Origin: Butyricimonas virosa
GTDB lineage: Bacteria; Bacteroidota; Bacteroidia; Bacteroidales; Marinifilaceae
DNA length: 64,000 nt
Direction: 5' to 3'
NCBI RefSeq assembly: GCF_025148635.1
Contig: NZ_CP102269.1
Coordinates: 2,170,001-2,234,000 of the forward strand
In this document: positions 1 through 9,105 of the stretch, in pieces
Layout of the letters: every line of letters starts with the position of its first letter
How positions within the stretch are numbered: the stretch's first letter is position 1
Made by a program: the position numbers and the translations under genes
The notes under the pieces: generated by a model
The model's database searches: none
What the model was told of the DNA's origin: nothing
The model's input: only the letters and a program-made list of their open reading frames with translations

Positions 1-1113
1 ACGACAAGTTCTAAAAATGCGATTGCCGAGATCTGGTTGAAGTTGTATAACGAGATTGCGAATATCAATAATTTCTTGCAATATCTTGAATCGAACGGGG
101 ATGTGATCGTGACAGAGGGGTATCGTGATTTGATGAAGGGGGAGGCGCTAGGGTTACGTGCATTCCACTATTTTGATTTGTTGCGTTTGTGGGGACCGAT
201 TTATTCTCAAGATTCGACAAAAGCGTGTATTCCTTACCGGGAGAAGTTCAATTCTGAGAGCGCACCGTTGATGGCGGCTAACGAAGTGATGAAGCGTATT
301 GTTGCCGATTTGAAGGCTGCTGAAGAGTTATTGAAGAATGATCCGTTGAATTATGATAATGTTGCGAACGAGCCTTTTGTCGGGGAGCGTAAGCATCGCA
401 TGAATAAGTATGCAGTTAAGGCTATGTTAGCCCGAGTATACTTGTATATGGGAAATAAGGCACAAGCAGCGAGTTATGCTCGGGAGGTAATTAATAATTC
501 CGGGTTACGGCTTGTACGTGACAACAGGGAAGATGTGTCTTTGTATGGGGAGACTATTTTCGGACTTTCCATGTATAATATGGAGGAGAAGTTGTCTGCT
601 TACTGGAAAGATGCTACCACTTTCGACACGCAGTATTATATTTCTCGAACCAATATTTCGTCCGTGTTTGAAACAAATTCGGGGATTGGGTTGAATGATA
701 TGCGTTATCGCTCGAATTATGGTTTTATTCATACTTCCGGGAATAGTTTCCTTTGTCGCAAATATTTAGGCAGTGGACTGTATGGAGAGAAAATCCCGTT
801 GATCCGTTTGGCTGAAATGTACTATATATTAGCTGAATCGGTAGCCTTGTCTGAATGTGGGCAGTATATTAATGCGGTGAAGAATGCCAGAGGTATTTCT
901 CGGGCATATGATGTCGGTACGAATGTGACCGAAGAGCAACGTTTGGAGGAATTGAATAAAGAGTATCAGAAAGAGTTTTTTGCTGAAGGACAGTATTTTT
1001 ACTTCCTGAAGAGGCATAACATGAAAACTTTCTACCGTTGTCCCGTGGAGAATTTTTCAGCTTACGTGTTACCGGTTCCGGATGACGAAAAAACATATGG
1101 AGAGGCTGAGTAA
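1..1113 (+). CDS. SusD/RagB-family outer-membrane lipoprotein, 5' end missing
   Basis: The frame is open from base 1, so the N-terminus (signal peptide and lipobox) lies outside the window. About 370 residues remain, against roughly 480-550 for the family. The visible part has the usual SusD helical features: the GEALGLRAFHYFDLLRLWG segment near the start, a TPR-like helix (AVKAMLARVYLYMGNK), and a C-terminal R-x-AEMYYILAE block followed by KEYQKEFFAEGQYFYFLKR. SusD proteins sit on the cell surface and cap a SusC TonB-dependent channel, handing over glycan or peptide ligands. The partner SusC should lie just upstream of the window. It is followed 24 bases later by a DUF4843 lipoprotein, the same order as in the locus at 17029. 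Family call is secure; substrate is unknown. Confidence 0.93.
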   Translation, partial: TTSSKNAIAEIWLKLYNEIANINNFLQYLESNGDVIVTEGYRDLMKGEALGLRAFHYFDLLRLWGPIYSQDSTKACIPYREKFNSESAPLMAANEVMKRIVADLKAAEELLKNDPLNYDNVANEPFVGERKHRMNKYAVKAMLARVYLYMGNKAQAASYAREVINNSGLRLVRDNREDVSLYGETIFGLSMYNMEEKLSAYWKDATTFDTQYYISRTNISSVFETNSGIGLNDMRYRSNYGFIHTSGNSFLCRKYLGSGLYGEKIPLIRLAEMYYILAESVALSECGQYINAVKNARGISRAYDVGTNVTEEQRLEELNKEYQKEFFAEGQYFYFLKRHNMKTFYRCPVENFSAYVLPVPDDEKTYGEAE

Positions 1114-1137
1114 TCATTTAAACGCAAAGTATAGAAT

Positions 1138-2106
1138 ATGAGAAATATATATGTTATTATAAGTGTTTTGTTATTCTCTTTAGCGGCGTGTCAGGAAAAG
1201 GAGATTCTCGGCTATTCGATAGAACGGGATGGCTTACAATTCGATTATGACACGAATAAAATGAGAGTGACGGTTGATTTTATGCAAGAGTATAGAACGG
1301 ATACGACGTGGTATTCCGGGATCCCGGGTGAAGGTGGTTATTACACGCAGAGACGGTATACCGGTGATTCTTTGTTGAAAAAGAAGATACAGTTGAATTT
1401 ATCCATGATGGGACACGCCGTGGATTATGATCGAGAATTTCGGTTAAAGGCGGTGGTGGCAGAAGGTACGGATGAAGTGGCAAAAACTTTTTTGGAGTTT
1501 GAACCTTCGTACGTGTTTCGTGCCGGGCAACTGAGAGATACGGTAGAAGTGTACGTGTTGAATCCGGTAGCCCGTGTAAATTACACGATTGGAATTGTTT
1601 TGGATGAGGAGAATTCGGATCCTTCCTTGGAGTTGGGAGCGAAGGAGAAGAGTGAGTATCAAGTGTTATTGAGTAATCGGTATCCACAGCCGTCTCAATG
1701 GGATGCGAGTGTTGTTGGAGATTTCAGCGAGGACAAGTATGCATTCATGGTAACCATTTTGGGAAAATTGTATGATCCTTGGGCTGATTGGAGTTCTGAT
1801 ATTGCTGTTTTACTTGAGGCTTTGAATGAATACAACGCTTCGCATCCCGGAGAGGAGAAAGATTTTACATTCCCGGAACCGCCGGCTCCTGTTTGGTGGA
1901 GTAATTTTGAACATATGCTCGGGGAATATTCAATGGCTAAAGATCAATTTATGAAGGAGGCTTTAGGGTATGATTATAACTATTTCGGTTGGTGGTGGGT
2001 AGAGGACGAGAGAGGAACGAACCAACGCTTGCGGGATGCCTATGACCAATATAACGCTGAACATCCGAATGATCCATTACCGTTTGAGCAGTTCCCTGTT
2101 ATATGA
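1138..2106 (+). CDS. DUF4843-family lipoprotein
   Basis: 322 residues with a short signal peptide ending in a lipobox (LAAC, Cys18), so probably a lipoprotein. The middle part (about residues 110-165) has the DUF4843 look: FRLKAVVAEGT, then a Y-V-F-RAGQLRDTVEVYVLN strand pair, then IGIVLDEE. DUF4843 proteins are surface or periplasmic beta-rich lipoproteins of unknown role found right after SusD genes in Bacteroidetes. It lies between SusD and a PKD-like lipoprotein and is presumably co-transcribed. A paralogue in the same position is at 18497. The C-terminal third (Trp/Pro-rich, about residues 240-320) is longer than in that paralogue. Family assignment is by pattern, not alignment. Confidence 0.85.
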   Translation: MRNIYVIISVLLFSLAACQEKEILGYSIERDGLQFDYDTNKMRVTVDFMQEYRTDTTWYSGIPGEGGYYTQRRYTGDSLLKKKIQLNLSMMGHAVDYDREFRLKAVVAEGTDEVAKTFLEFEPSYVFRAGQLRDTVEVYVLNPVARVNYTIGIVLDEENSDPSLELGAKEKSEYQVLLSNRYPQPSQWDASVVGDFSEDKYAFMVTILGKLYDPWADWSSDIAVLLEALNEYNASHPGEEKDFTFPEPPAPVWWSNFEHMLGEYSMAKDQFMKEALGYDYNYFGWWWVEDERGTNQRLRDAYDQYNAEHPNDPLPFEQFPVI

Positions 2107-2144
2107 AAGAAAGATTATTCTATGGTTTATAAAATAGAAAAACA

Positions 2145-3764
2145 ATGAAAAGATTAATATTTATAGTCGGATTTGTTGCGTGGTTTCTTGTCGGATGTTA
2201 TGATGATAAAGGGAATTACGACTACAAAGAAATAAATACGATTGATGGACTTATGTTTATGCCAACCCCGATTGTTGTGGAGGAAGGTAACTCGTATAGG
2301 TATGAATATCGTCAACCGGCACAGGAAGAATTAAAGGTAACTTATTCCCCGGTTTTTACTCAAAGTATGGTAGAAGGAGAGGATAATGTGGAGTATTTGT
2401 GGACGGTGGCGTATAAGGAGGGTTCTGAGAATGTTGTTGATAGTGTGTTTACGAAAGAATTGGAACTGGCTTACCCTCCGAAGCAAGCAACTAAATATAA
2501 TGTCAAATTCCGCTTGAGTGATAAGAGAACGGGAGTTGATCATTATCGTGATTTTATCATGACGACTAAAGTTCCGTTTGTGAATTCATGGTTTATCTTG
2601 AATGGACCGGAAAATGACAGAAAGTTATCTACGGTGGAAGAACCGGATTCAACGAATCCGATCATCAGTTATGATGCTTATAAAGATTTGTGGAATAGGG
2701 AACGATTTCAAAAAGCGGAGGCTTTGTCGTACGTGAATTTCCTTACTCTTTCGGATGGAATGGATAAGTGTGAAAGTTTGTATGTCGTTCAGCGTGATTC
2801 TGTTGCTTTGATGTTGCCTTTCGTGTTGGAAGACAGGAAAGATTCCAGATCGTTATTTGCCCCTGGCGCTAATCCCAGTAATTTAGTTTATAGTGAATCT
2901 CACCCGATGAGCAGGTATGCTATTGCGGTGGATAATAATGGCAAATTTTATCATTCGGGAGGAAGTGGATATTATTTTACCGGTTTGACAGAAGCTGATG
3001 TGCAGAATTACGTGATCGATAAAATTTATATGAGTAGAAGTGGGTTTACCACGATTTGGGATAAAATGAATCGAAAATTCATGTCGTTTAATCCTGCTGA
3101 AAACCGGTGTTACGATATTCCAAGTCCCGATGGGAGTTACCCGCAGAATGCAGTTGAGTCGAATACGGTAGAGATAAGCGATTTCCCGGTTGAAGGATTG
3201 TCCGAGGAGGTTGATGGGGTGACTCATCTTATGGAGATTTTGTGGTTAGGTCAAGGGATTACTTCGGGATCAGAGGAAACTGGTGCAACGGCTATTGGCG
3301 TGATGGCGGATACCAGCTATGTTTTTTATATAGAGGCTAGTGACAAAGAAAAATCAATGAGAGCAGACGAATCTCCGATTAAGGTGAAGAGGGTGAATCT
3401 GGGAGAACTCGGATTTGACCAGAATACTTGTTTTGCTACATCTTCTGCTTATGCTGAACAGTTCTTTTACACGAAGGAGAGTAAGGTGTTTTTGTTTAAC
3501 ACGGTAAGTAAAGAGTCGATAGAATTGTATGATGCGGGGGACGTGATTACGAAATTAAAGTTCAGGTCTGACGTTGATGCTTCTTTCCCGGATAATTCTT
3601 CCCCGTATCGTTGTTTGGGAATTGTTGTGAATGCGGCTGGTGCTGGTGAATTGCATGAGGTTATTCTAGATGAGGCAGGAGATTTCGTGACGTCGCACAC
3701 ATTTACCGGTTTTGGGGAGATAAAAGATTTGATTTTTACAACAGTAATGAGAGTAATTCAATAG
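2145..3764 (+). CDS. PKD-like family lipoprotein
   Basis: 539 residues. Lipobox at LVGC (Cys18) followed by YDDKGNYDYKEIN, the hallmark start of PKD-like lipoproteins encoded beside SusCD pairs in Bacteroidales. Residues about 35-140 form an Ig/PKD-like beta domain (YLWTV, then FRLSDKRTGV). The rest resembles a beta-propeller-like region with repeated short strands. It starts 38 bases after the DUF4843 gene and stops 2 bases before the TlpA gene, so it is part of one operon. Function is not known; by position it is an accessory ligand-binding or structural surface protein of the SusCD complex (inference). Its paralogue is at 19278. Confidence 0.85.
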   Translation: MKRLIFIVGFVAWFLVGCYDDKGNYDYKEINTIDGLMFMPTPIVVEEGNSYRYEYRQPAQEELKVTYSPVFTQSMVEGEDNVEYLWTVAYKEGSENVVDSVFTKELELAYPPKQATKYNVKFRLSDKRTGVDHYRDFIMTTKVPFVNSWFILNGPENDRKLSTVEEPDSTNPIISYDAYKDLWNRERFQKAEALSYVNFLTLSDGMDKCESLYVVQRDSVALMLPFVLEDRKDSRSLFAPGANPSNLVYSESHPMSRYAIAVDNNGKFYHSGGSGYYFTGLTEADVQNYVIDKIYMSRSGFTTIWDKMNRKFMSFNPAENRCYDIPSPDGSYPQNAVESNTVEISDFPVEGLSEEVDGVTHLMEILWLGQGITSGSEETGATAIGVMADTSYVFYIEASDKEKSMRADESPIKVKRVNLGELGFDQNTCFATSSAYAEQFFYTKESKVFLFNTVSKESIELYDAGDVITKLKFRSDVDASFPDNSSPYRCLGIVVNAAGAGELHEVILDEAGDFVTSHTFTGFGEIKDLIFTTVMRVIQ

Positions 3765-3766
3765 AT

Positions 3767-4867
3767 ATGTACAAGTTATTTAGTCAATTGTTTATAATGA
3801 CTTTTTTCCTTTTCCCCGGATTATCTTTCGGGGAAGGAAAGAAGTTTACGATTAACGGGAAGATACCGGAGATGCCATCGGGCAGAATGATAGTGATTAC
3901 CCAATTGGTGGATCGAGTGGATACGCTGGGGCAAGGAGATATTCGGGAAGGAAAGTTCGTGGTGGAAGGAGAAATGAATGAACCTTGTGTTGCGTTGATT
4001 TATGTGGAAGGGTATGGTGGGGGCTTTGTTTTTATTTTGGATTCGGATGCACCTTACGAGATGGAATTGTTCCAATCTGGTAAAAGCGTGATTAAAGGAG
4101 GAAAATTACAGAGTGAGTTAATAGCATACCAAGGAATTGTTGCCGAAGAAAACGAAAAGATTAAGGCTGCCCGAACAAAGTTGGAGGAGGCGAGTGAGGC
4201 AAAGCATTACCGCACGGCAAGTGAATTGCAGAAAAAACTGGAGCAAGTGATGGCGGATGCCCAATCTCGTTTGGGAGAAGTGTTGGAGAGGAATAAAGAT
4301 AACGTGTTTGCAGCCTATATTCAAACGGCAGGAATGGAGCGTTTGGATTTGAATCGCTTGAAAGAGTGTTATGCAAGTTTGACAGATAAAGCAAAGGCAA
4401 CAGGTCCCGGTAGGTTAGTGGCAGCTCGAATTCAGGCGTTGGAAGGGGTTGATGTAAATGCTGTTGCCCCGGATTTTACGTTACAAACACCGGAAGGGGA
4501 AGAAGTTGCTTTGTATGACGTGAAAGGGAAATTGAAGATCATCGATTTTTGGGCATCTTGGTGTGGGCCGTGTCGTATGGAGAACCCGAATATGGTGAAA
4601 TTGTATGCTGAATTTAAAGATAAAGGTTTGTCCGTGATCAGTGTCTCTTTGGACGAGAAAAAGGATAAGTGGTTGGAAGCGATCAAGAAAGACGGGTTGA
4701 CATGGTTACATCTTTCTGATTTGAAAGGTTGGAAAGGGGAGATCGTTAAATTGTATAATATTGATGGGGTGCCAACCATATTCGTGTTGGATGAGAATAA
4801 CCGGATTATAGCGAAGAATTTGAGAGGTGAGAAATTGAGGGCTTTTGTAGAGGAACGATTAAAGTGA
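3767..4867 (+). CDS. TlpA-like thiol-disulfide oxidoreductase with DUF4369 domain
   Basis: 366 residues: an N-terminal hydrophobic signal (FFLFPGLSFG) without a clear lipobox, a DUF4369-type beta domain (about 25-115), a charged helical linker with coiled-coil character (about 120-200), and a C-terminal AhpC-TSA/thioredoxin fold with the redox motif WCGPC (Cys266/Cys269) and the cis-Pro segment GVPTIFVLD. Such proteins act in the periplasm to reduce or shuffle disulfides. The start is 2 bases after the PKD-like stop, so it is translationally coupled. Two relatives with different active-site dipeptides (CAPC at 20894, CMPC at 24694) occur in the next locus. The partner protein it reduces is unknown. 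Confidence 0.9.
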   Translation: MYKLFSQLFIMTFFLFPGLSFGEGKKFTINGKIPEMPSGRMIVITQLVDRVDTLGQGDIREGKFVVEGEMNEPCVALIYVEGYGGGFVFILDSDAPYEMELFQSGKSVIKGGKLQSELIAYQGIVAEENEKIKAARTKLEEASEAKHYRTASELQKKLEQVMADAQSRLGEVLERNKDNVFAAYIQTAGMERLDLNRLKECYASLTDKAKATGPGRLVAARIQALEGVDVNAVAPDFTLQTPEGEEVALYDVKGKLKIIDFWASWCGPCRMENPNMVKLYAEFKDKGLSVISVSLDEKKDKWLEAIKKDGLTWLHLSDLKGWKGEIVKLYNIDGVPTIFVLDENNRIIAKNLRGEKLRAFVEERLK

Positions 4868-4890
4868 TAAGGGTATCATGATATTGTGTA

Positions 4891-4921
4891 AAGAGGGGGA
4901 GTTTTGTCTCCCTCTTTTTTT
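4891..4921 (+). terminator. Rho-independent terminator after the first SusCD-type operon
   Basis: A G-rich arm (AAGAGGGGGAG) and its partner CTCCCTCTT enclose a 6-nt loop, with a 2-nt bulge, and run directly into a long T tract. It separates the TlpA gene from the fucosidase. Confidence 0.8.
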
Positions 4922-4928
4922 ATCTTTG
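4921..4928 (+). promoter_or_regulatory. Bacteroidetes -7 box upstream of the fucosidase
   Basis: TATCTTTG matches the TAnnTTTG consensus and lies 34 bases before the ATG, just after the upstream terminator. No good TTG -33 element is seen at 19-21 bases, so only the -7 box is supported. Confidence 0.5.
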
Positions 4929-4962
4929 CAGAGTTGTGTAATATGTTAAAAGTAAATAGAGT

Positions 4963-6366
4963 ATGCGAAGATTATTTTTGTGCATGATACTGGTATCGTG
5001 GTATACCTTGTTAAAGGCCCAGTACGAAGGTATGGAATATTATCAAGAGCAAGACCCGGCGGTAAAGGTGAAATTGGAACAATGGCAGGATTTGAAATTC
5101 GGTTTTTTCGTGCATTGGGGACCGTATAGTCAAAAAGGGTATTGCGAGTCGTGGACAATTTGCACGGAAGATGTAGATTGGATTCAGCGGGACACGATAA
5201 TTTCTTATGATGAATATTACCGGAATTACGTGAATCTGAAGAAGACGTTTAATCCGGTGAAGTTTAACCCGGAATATTGGGCTGATCTGGCAAAAGAGGC
5301 CGGGATGAAATATTTTGTATTCACGACGAAGCATCATGATGGTTTTTGTATGTGGGATACGAAAGAAACGGATTATAAGATTACTTCCTCGGAATGTCCG
5401 TATCATACGGCACCTAATCCGGATATACTGAAAGAATTGTTTGGTGCGTTCCAAAAGCGGGATTTTATGATCGGGGCATATTTTTCGAAACCGGATTGGA
5501 ATAGTCCTTATTATTGGTCGGATCGTTGGCAACACGGTGATCGTAACGTGAATTACAAAATCAAGAATCACCCGTGGATGTGGGAGAAGTTTTGTGATTT
5601 CACGTATAACCAGATAAAAGAGTTGATGACCGGGTACGGGAAGGTGGATATTATTTGGTTAGACGGGGGATGGGTTGCACCGGAAAATCGGGATCAGGAT
5701 ATCAAAATGGATCGAATTGTAGAGATGGCACGAGGGTATCAACCTGGATTGATTGTTGTTGACCGTTGGATTGGCGGGAAATACGAGAATTACCGTACTC
5801 CGGAACAAAAGATTCCCGAAAAACCGTGGGATTACCCGTGGGAAACTTGTATGACGATGGCAAATCAGTGGTCTTATTTACCGGGAGATAAATATAAATC
5901 AACCCGGGAACTGGTACATTATCTCGTGGATATTGTTAGTAAAGGAGGAAATTTCTTGCTAAACGTGGGCGTGGATGGTAACGGGGAGATTCCGCCGGAA
6001 GGAATCAAGATTATGAAGGAGATGGGGGTTTGGATGAAGGTTAACGGGGAGGCGATCTACGAAACTCGCCCGATTGCTCCTTATAAAGAAGCCAAGATTT
6101 GTTACACGAAGCATAAGAATAACGGAAAAGTATATGCCATTTATTTGAATGACGAGAATGAAGTGAATCCGCCTTCTCAGATTATGCTGTATAGTATCAG
6201 CCCGGCTAGAGGGGCTAAAATCTCGTTGTTGGGATATAAAGGGAATTTGTCTTATAAGCGAGTGGGAAATGGAGTGTTGGTGACACTACCGCCGTCTTTC
6301 GTGAAGAATCCGGCTTGTGAACATGCTTGGACGTTATGTATTTCAGGGATGAATGAAAAAGAGTAG
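4963..6366 (+). CDS. GH29 alpha-L-fucosidase
   Basis: 467 residues with an N-terminal signal peptide (cut near Ala-Gln, about 19/20). The GH29 barrel is clear: KFGFFVHWGPYS (about 45-56), FVFTTKHHDGFCMWD (about 118-132) and VDIIWLDGGW, where Asp234 is the expected catalytic nucleophile. The following TPEQ...PWET region should carry the acid/base Glu, though I cannot fix which one. Family GH29 removes alpha-L-fucose from host glycans such as mucin or N-glycans. There is no lipobox, so it is likely periplasmic. It has its own -7 box and an upstream terminator, so it may be expressed apart from the SusCD operon before it. Its last codons form half of a bidirectional terminator shared with the convergent gene. 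Confidence 0.95.
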   Translation: MRRLFLCMILVSWYTLLKAQYEGMEYYQEQDPAVKVKLEQWQDLKFGFFVHWGPYSQKGYCESWTICTEDVDWIQRDTIISYDEYYRNYVNLKKTFNPVKFNPEYWADLAKEAGMKYFVFTTKHHDGFCMWDTKETDYKITSSECPYHTAPNPDILKELFGAFQKRDFMIGAYFSKPDWNSPYYWSDRWQHGDRNVNYKIKNHPWMWEKFCDFTYNQIKELMTGYGKVDIIWLDGGWVAPENRDQDIKMDRIVEMARGYQPGLIVVDRWIGGKYENYRTPEQKIPEKPWDYPWETCMTMANQWSYLPGDKYKSTRELVHYLVDIVSKGGNFLLNVGVDGNGEIPPEGIKIMKEMGVWMKVNGEAIYETRPIAPYKEAKICYTKHKNNGKVYAIYLNDENEVNPPSQIMLYSISPARGAKISLLGYKGNLSYKRVGNGVLVTLPPSFVKNPACEHAWTLCISGMNEKE

Positions 6367-6387
6367 CTTGAGGTACTCTTTTTCATT
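6352..6387. terminator. Bidirectional terminator overlapping two convergent gene ends
   Basis: A perfect 14-bp stem (AATGAAAAAGAGTA with TACTCTTTTTCATT) around an 8-nt loop gives an A tract on one side and a T tract on the other in both directions. The left arm lies in the last codons of the fucosidase and the right arm reaches the stop of the convergent carrier gene. Confidence 0.8.
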
Positions 6388-7984
6388 AAAACCCATTCAA
6401 CTGCATGGTTGCGGTGGGAATTAATAGTACGAAACCGATAATGACAAGTAGCAGGATAAATTTCCAGAAAAATTTCACCCAAATATCGTAAGGGATACGG
6501 GCAATTCCCAAAGCTCCGATCAATACGCCGGAAGTCGGGGTGATCATATTCGTGAACCCATCTCCGAATTGGAAAGCCATCACGGTAGCTTGTCTGGATA
6601 ACCCGATCACGTCGGAAAAAGGAGCCATGATGGGCATGGTAAGGGCTGCTTTGGCAGAACCTGATGGGATGATGATGTTGATCATGGTTTGGATCAAATA
6701 CATGATACCTAGTGAAAGTACACGCCCAGCCTCACTCATCAAGCTTGCCAGTGAGTGAAGGATTGGGTCGATGATATGACCTTCTTGTAAAACAATGATG
6801 ATACCTCCGGCCAAACCAACCACTAGTGCGGCAGAAAGAATATCTTTCACTCCAGCAATAAAAAGCTTGACAATATTATCTGCATTTTCTTTTGCTGCAA
6901 AACCGGAAAGGATTCCCATGGCAAGAAATAATCCGGATATTTCAGGCAGATACCATCCGTAACCCATTACTCCTACAATTAGGAAAAGAATCGTGAAGCC
7001 TAGAATTGTTAAGATAAAGAAGTGAAAAGATTTGCGTAAAGAAAAATATCCGATTAGGGCAAATAGTATGGTTAATGCCGGGACAACAAATGTGGTTAGG
7101 CTGGAGTGTTCCCCGATGGATAACGTTGTACGGGGAAAATAACAGGAGAAAAGTACAAGTCCGATAAGAATAAAAAGATAGACGCCCCAGGATGAGGTGT
7201 AACTTTTGTATTCAATTTCTTGCGTATTGTCCACTTTTTCTTGTCTCCAATGGCTATCTAGGTTATACACGAGTGAGGCTTTAGGATTCTTTTTGACTTT
7301 CGCCGCATAGCGTAACACCCAGGTAATCATGATTACGTTAAGGATAGCCCAACAGAAAACCCGGTACTCGAAACCGGAAAATAACGGCAGGTCTGATAAT
7401 CCTTGTGCGATCCCGATCGTGAAGGGATTAAGGATAGCACCTGCGAATCCAACATGGGCGGCGACATAGACCATACATACTCCGGTGAGAGAATCATACC
7501 CCATGGATATGGCCAAGGGAACGATGATAATGACAAAAGCCAGCGTTTCCTCGCTCATGCCGAAAATAGCCCCGAAACAACTGAACAAGAGCATAACCAT
7601 CGTGATGATGATGTTATTGACACCTAGTTTACGGATAATTCCGATATGTTCCAGTTTTTGGGTGGAACGTAAGAAGGAAAAAATACCCACGTCAATAGCT
7701 TTGCTGTTATTCATAATCCAGAAAGCACCCCCGATGATTAGGATAAAAGCGATAATTCCGGCTTGTTTTTCGAACCCGTTGAAAAGAGCTGAAAACACTT
7801 GCCATGTTTGCGGGCTTTTTGCAACCTCATGGAATGAATCGTTCACGATCACGGTTCGTTCTACGCCATTAACATCGACAGATTCTCGGGCATATTCTCC
7901 ACCCGGGATAATCCAGGTTAGGATAGCACAAATAATAATGATCGAGAATACAATGGTGTAGGTATGTGGGACTTTTTTTAGCAT
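6386..7984 (-). CDS. YfcC/DcuC-type anaerobic carrier, integral membrane protein
   Basis: 532 residues with about 12-13 hydrophobic segments. The N-terminus KKVPHTYTIVFSIIIICAILTWIIPGGEY and the NxFTIGIAQG and SGSAKAALTMPIMAPFSD regions are typical of the YfcC family (Pfam C4-dicarboxylate anaerobic carrier, DcuC). These inner-membrane proteins are thought to exchange basic amino acids or dicarboxylates; the substrate cannot be read from sequence. The length is slightly above the usual 470-510. A possible promoter with TAAATTTG at 8014-8021 (minus strand) lies in the 190-bp divergent space shared with the tRNA-modification gene. No operon partner. Confidence 0.88.
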   Translation of the reverse strand: MLKKVPHTYTIVFSIIIICAILTWIIPGGEYARESVDVNGVERTVIVNDSFHEVAKSPQTWQVFSALFNGFEKQAGIIAFILIIGGAFWIMNNSKAIDVGIFSFLRSTQKLEHIGIIRKLGVNNIIITMVMLLFSCFGAIFGMSEETLAFVIIIVPLAISMGYDSLTGVCMVYVAAHVGFAGAILNPFTIGIAQGLSDLPLFSGFEYRVFCWAILNVIMITWVLRYAAKVKKNPKASLVYNLDSHWRQEKVDNTQEIEYKSYTSSWGVYLFILIGLVLFSCYFPRTTLSIGEHSSLTTFVVPALTILFALIGYFSLRKSFHFFILTILGFTILFLIVGVMGYGWYLPEISGLFLAMGILSGFAAKENADNIVKLFIAGVKDILSAALVVGLAGGIIIVLQEGHIIDPILHSLASLMSEAGRVLSLGIMYLIQTMINIIIPSGSAKAALTMPIMAPFSDVIGLSRQATVMAFQFGDGFTNMITPTSGVLIGALGIARIPYDIWVKFFWKFILLLVIIGFVLLIPTATMQLNGF

Positions 7985-8177
7985 AATAGACTGTGGTTTT
8001 TAGATTGAAGGTTCAAATTTACAAATATTTGCGAGAGAGCAATAATATGTGGCGTGGAATTCTTAAATTTGCATGAAAGAAGTAAATCATAACCGTATTG
8101 ACTCACGTTTGTAAACTCGAATGACCGGAACCAAAAGTACATGACAACAGAGGTAGAGAAATTATACATAGAAGAGA

Positions 8178-8915
8178 ATGATAACAGGTGAAAAACAAGA
8201 TAAAGTATTTACCCGGGATTTCTTTCGAAAGGTAGGGAAAGCGATACATGACTATCATTTAATAGAGGATGGGGATCGGATTTTGGTGGGCGTATCGGGT
8301 GGTAAGGATTCGTTAGCGCTATTAGAGGTATTGGCCATGCGAGCCAAGGATCCGAAGCAAAATTACACGGTTATTGCGGCTCATATTGCGGTAGAGGATG
8401 TCGCTTATGAAGTGGATGGAGAGTATTTGAGGGGATTTTGTGAGCGTTTGGGGGTAGAGTATGTTTATCGTACTATTCGGGTAGATACTACCGTGAATCC
8501 CAAGAAACCAGCTTGCTTCGTGTGTTCATGGCACCGGCGTAAAATGCTTTTTGATATTGCCAAAGAATATGATTGTAAAAAATTAGCATTGGGGCATCAC
8601 CGGGATGATGCCGTGGAGAGCCTTTTGATGAGCATGATGTTCAATGGGACGATTTGCAGTATGCCTGCCCGGTTGGAAATGTTCAAGAATACCTTTACGC
8701 TTATTCGTCCGTTAATCTATCTTTCGAATGACGAGACTTCACGTTATGCAGAAATGAGACAATTTAAAAAGCAGAAAAAACATTGTCCCCACGAAAAAGC
8801 AACTAACCGGGATGCCGTGAGTAAATTGCTTGATCAAATGGAAGCAATTTCTCCTCATGCTCGGAGTAATTTGTTTGCAGCAATGCAAAATATTCGGGAA
8901 GATTACTTGCCTTGA
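8178..8915 (+). CDS. TtcA-like tRNA 2-thiocytidine synthetase (PP-loop ATPase)
   Basis: 245 residues. The PP-loop SGGKDS is at about 40-45, a CxxC pair (Cys113, Cys116 in CFVC) follows, and a third Cys is at 203 (KKHCPHE). In TtcA these three cysteines hold a 4Fe-4S cluster, and the protein adenylates and thiolates cytidine-32 of tRNA. LGHHRDDAVESLLMSMMFNG is the second conserved block. E. coli TtcA is longer (about 310 residues), so this is a compact version. A TAAATTTG -7-like box is at 8064-8071. A related PP-loop enzyme with another target cannot be excluded, hence no gene symbol. Confidence 0.88.
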   Translation: MITGEKQDKVFTRDFFRKVGKAIHDYHLIEDGDRILVGVSGGKDSLALLEVLAMRAKDPKQNYTVIAAHIAVEDVAYEVDGEYLRGFCERLGVEYVYRTIRVDTTVNPKKPACFVCSWHRRKMLFDIAKEYDCKKLALGHHRDDAVESLLMSMMFNGTICSMPARLEMFKNTFTLIRPLIYLSNDETSRYAEMRQFKKQKKHCPHEKATNRDAVSKLLDQMEAISPHARSNLFAAMQNIREDYLP

Positions 8916-9074
8916 TCCTATTTTTTAGTGATTTTGTGCTGTGATATCGAAAAGTGAAATAAAATATTTTTTAATCAATCTTTTCTTATCTGCTCGTAGA
9001 GAGGGGAAGATAGTTTTTTCTGTATCAGATAAATGGCAGTAAGTTTTTAAATTAAAAATATTTGTAGGGAAAAA

Positions 9075-9105
9075 TTGTTTTATTCAAAAAAAGGTCCTAA
9101 TTTTG
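9075..9105 (+). promoter_or_regulatory. Bacteroidetes-type promoter of greA
   Basis: A TTG at 9075-9077 and TAATTTTG at 9098-9105 are separated by 20 bases, a full match to the -33/-7 arrangement of Bacteroidetes primary-sigma promoters. Transcription would start near 9110-9113, giving an untranslated leader of about 110 nt. Confidence 0.7.

Noticed and set aside
5011..5571. 186-codon frame opposite the fucosidase
   Set aside because: Shadow of the GH29 gene; no start signal or domain.
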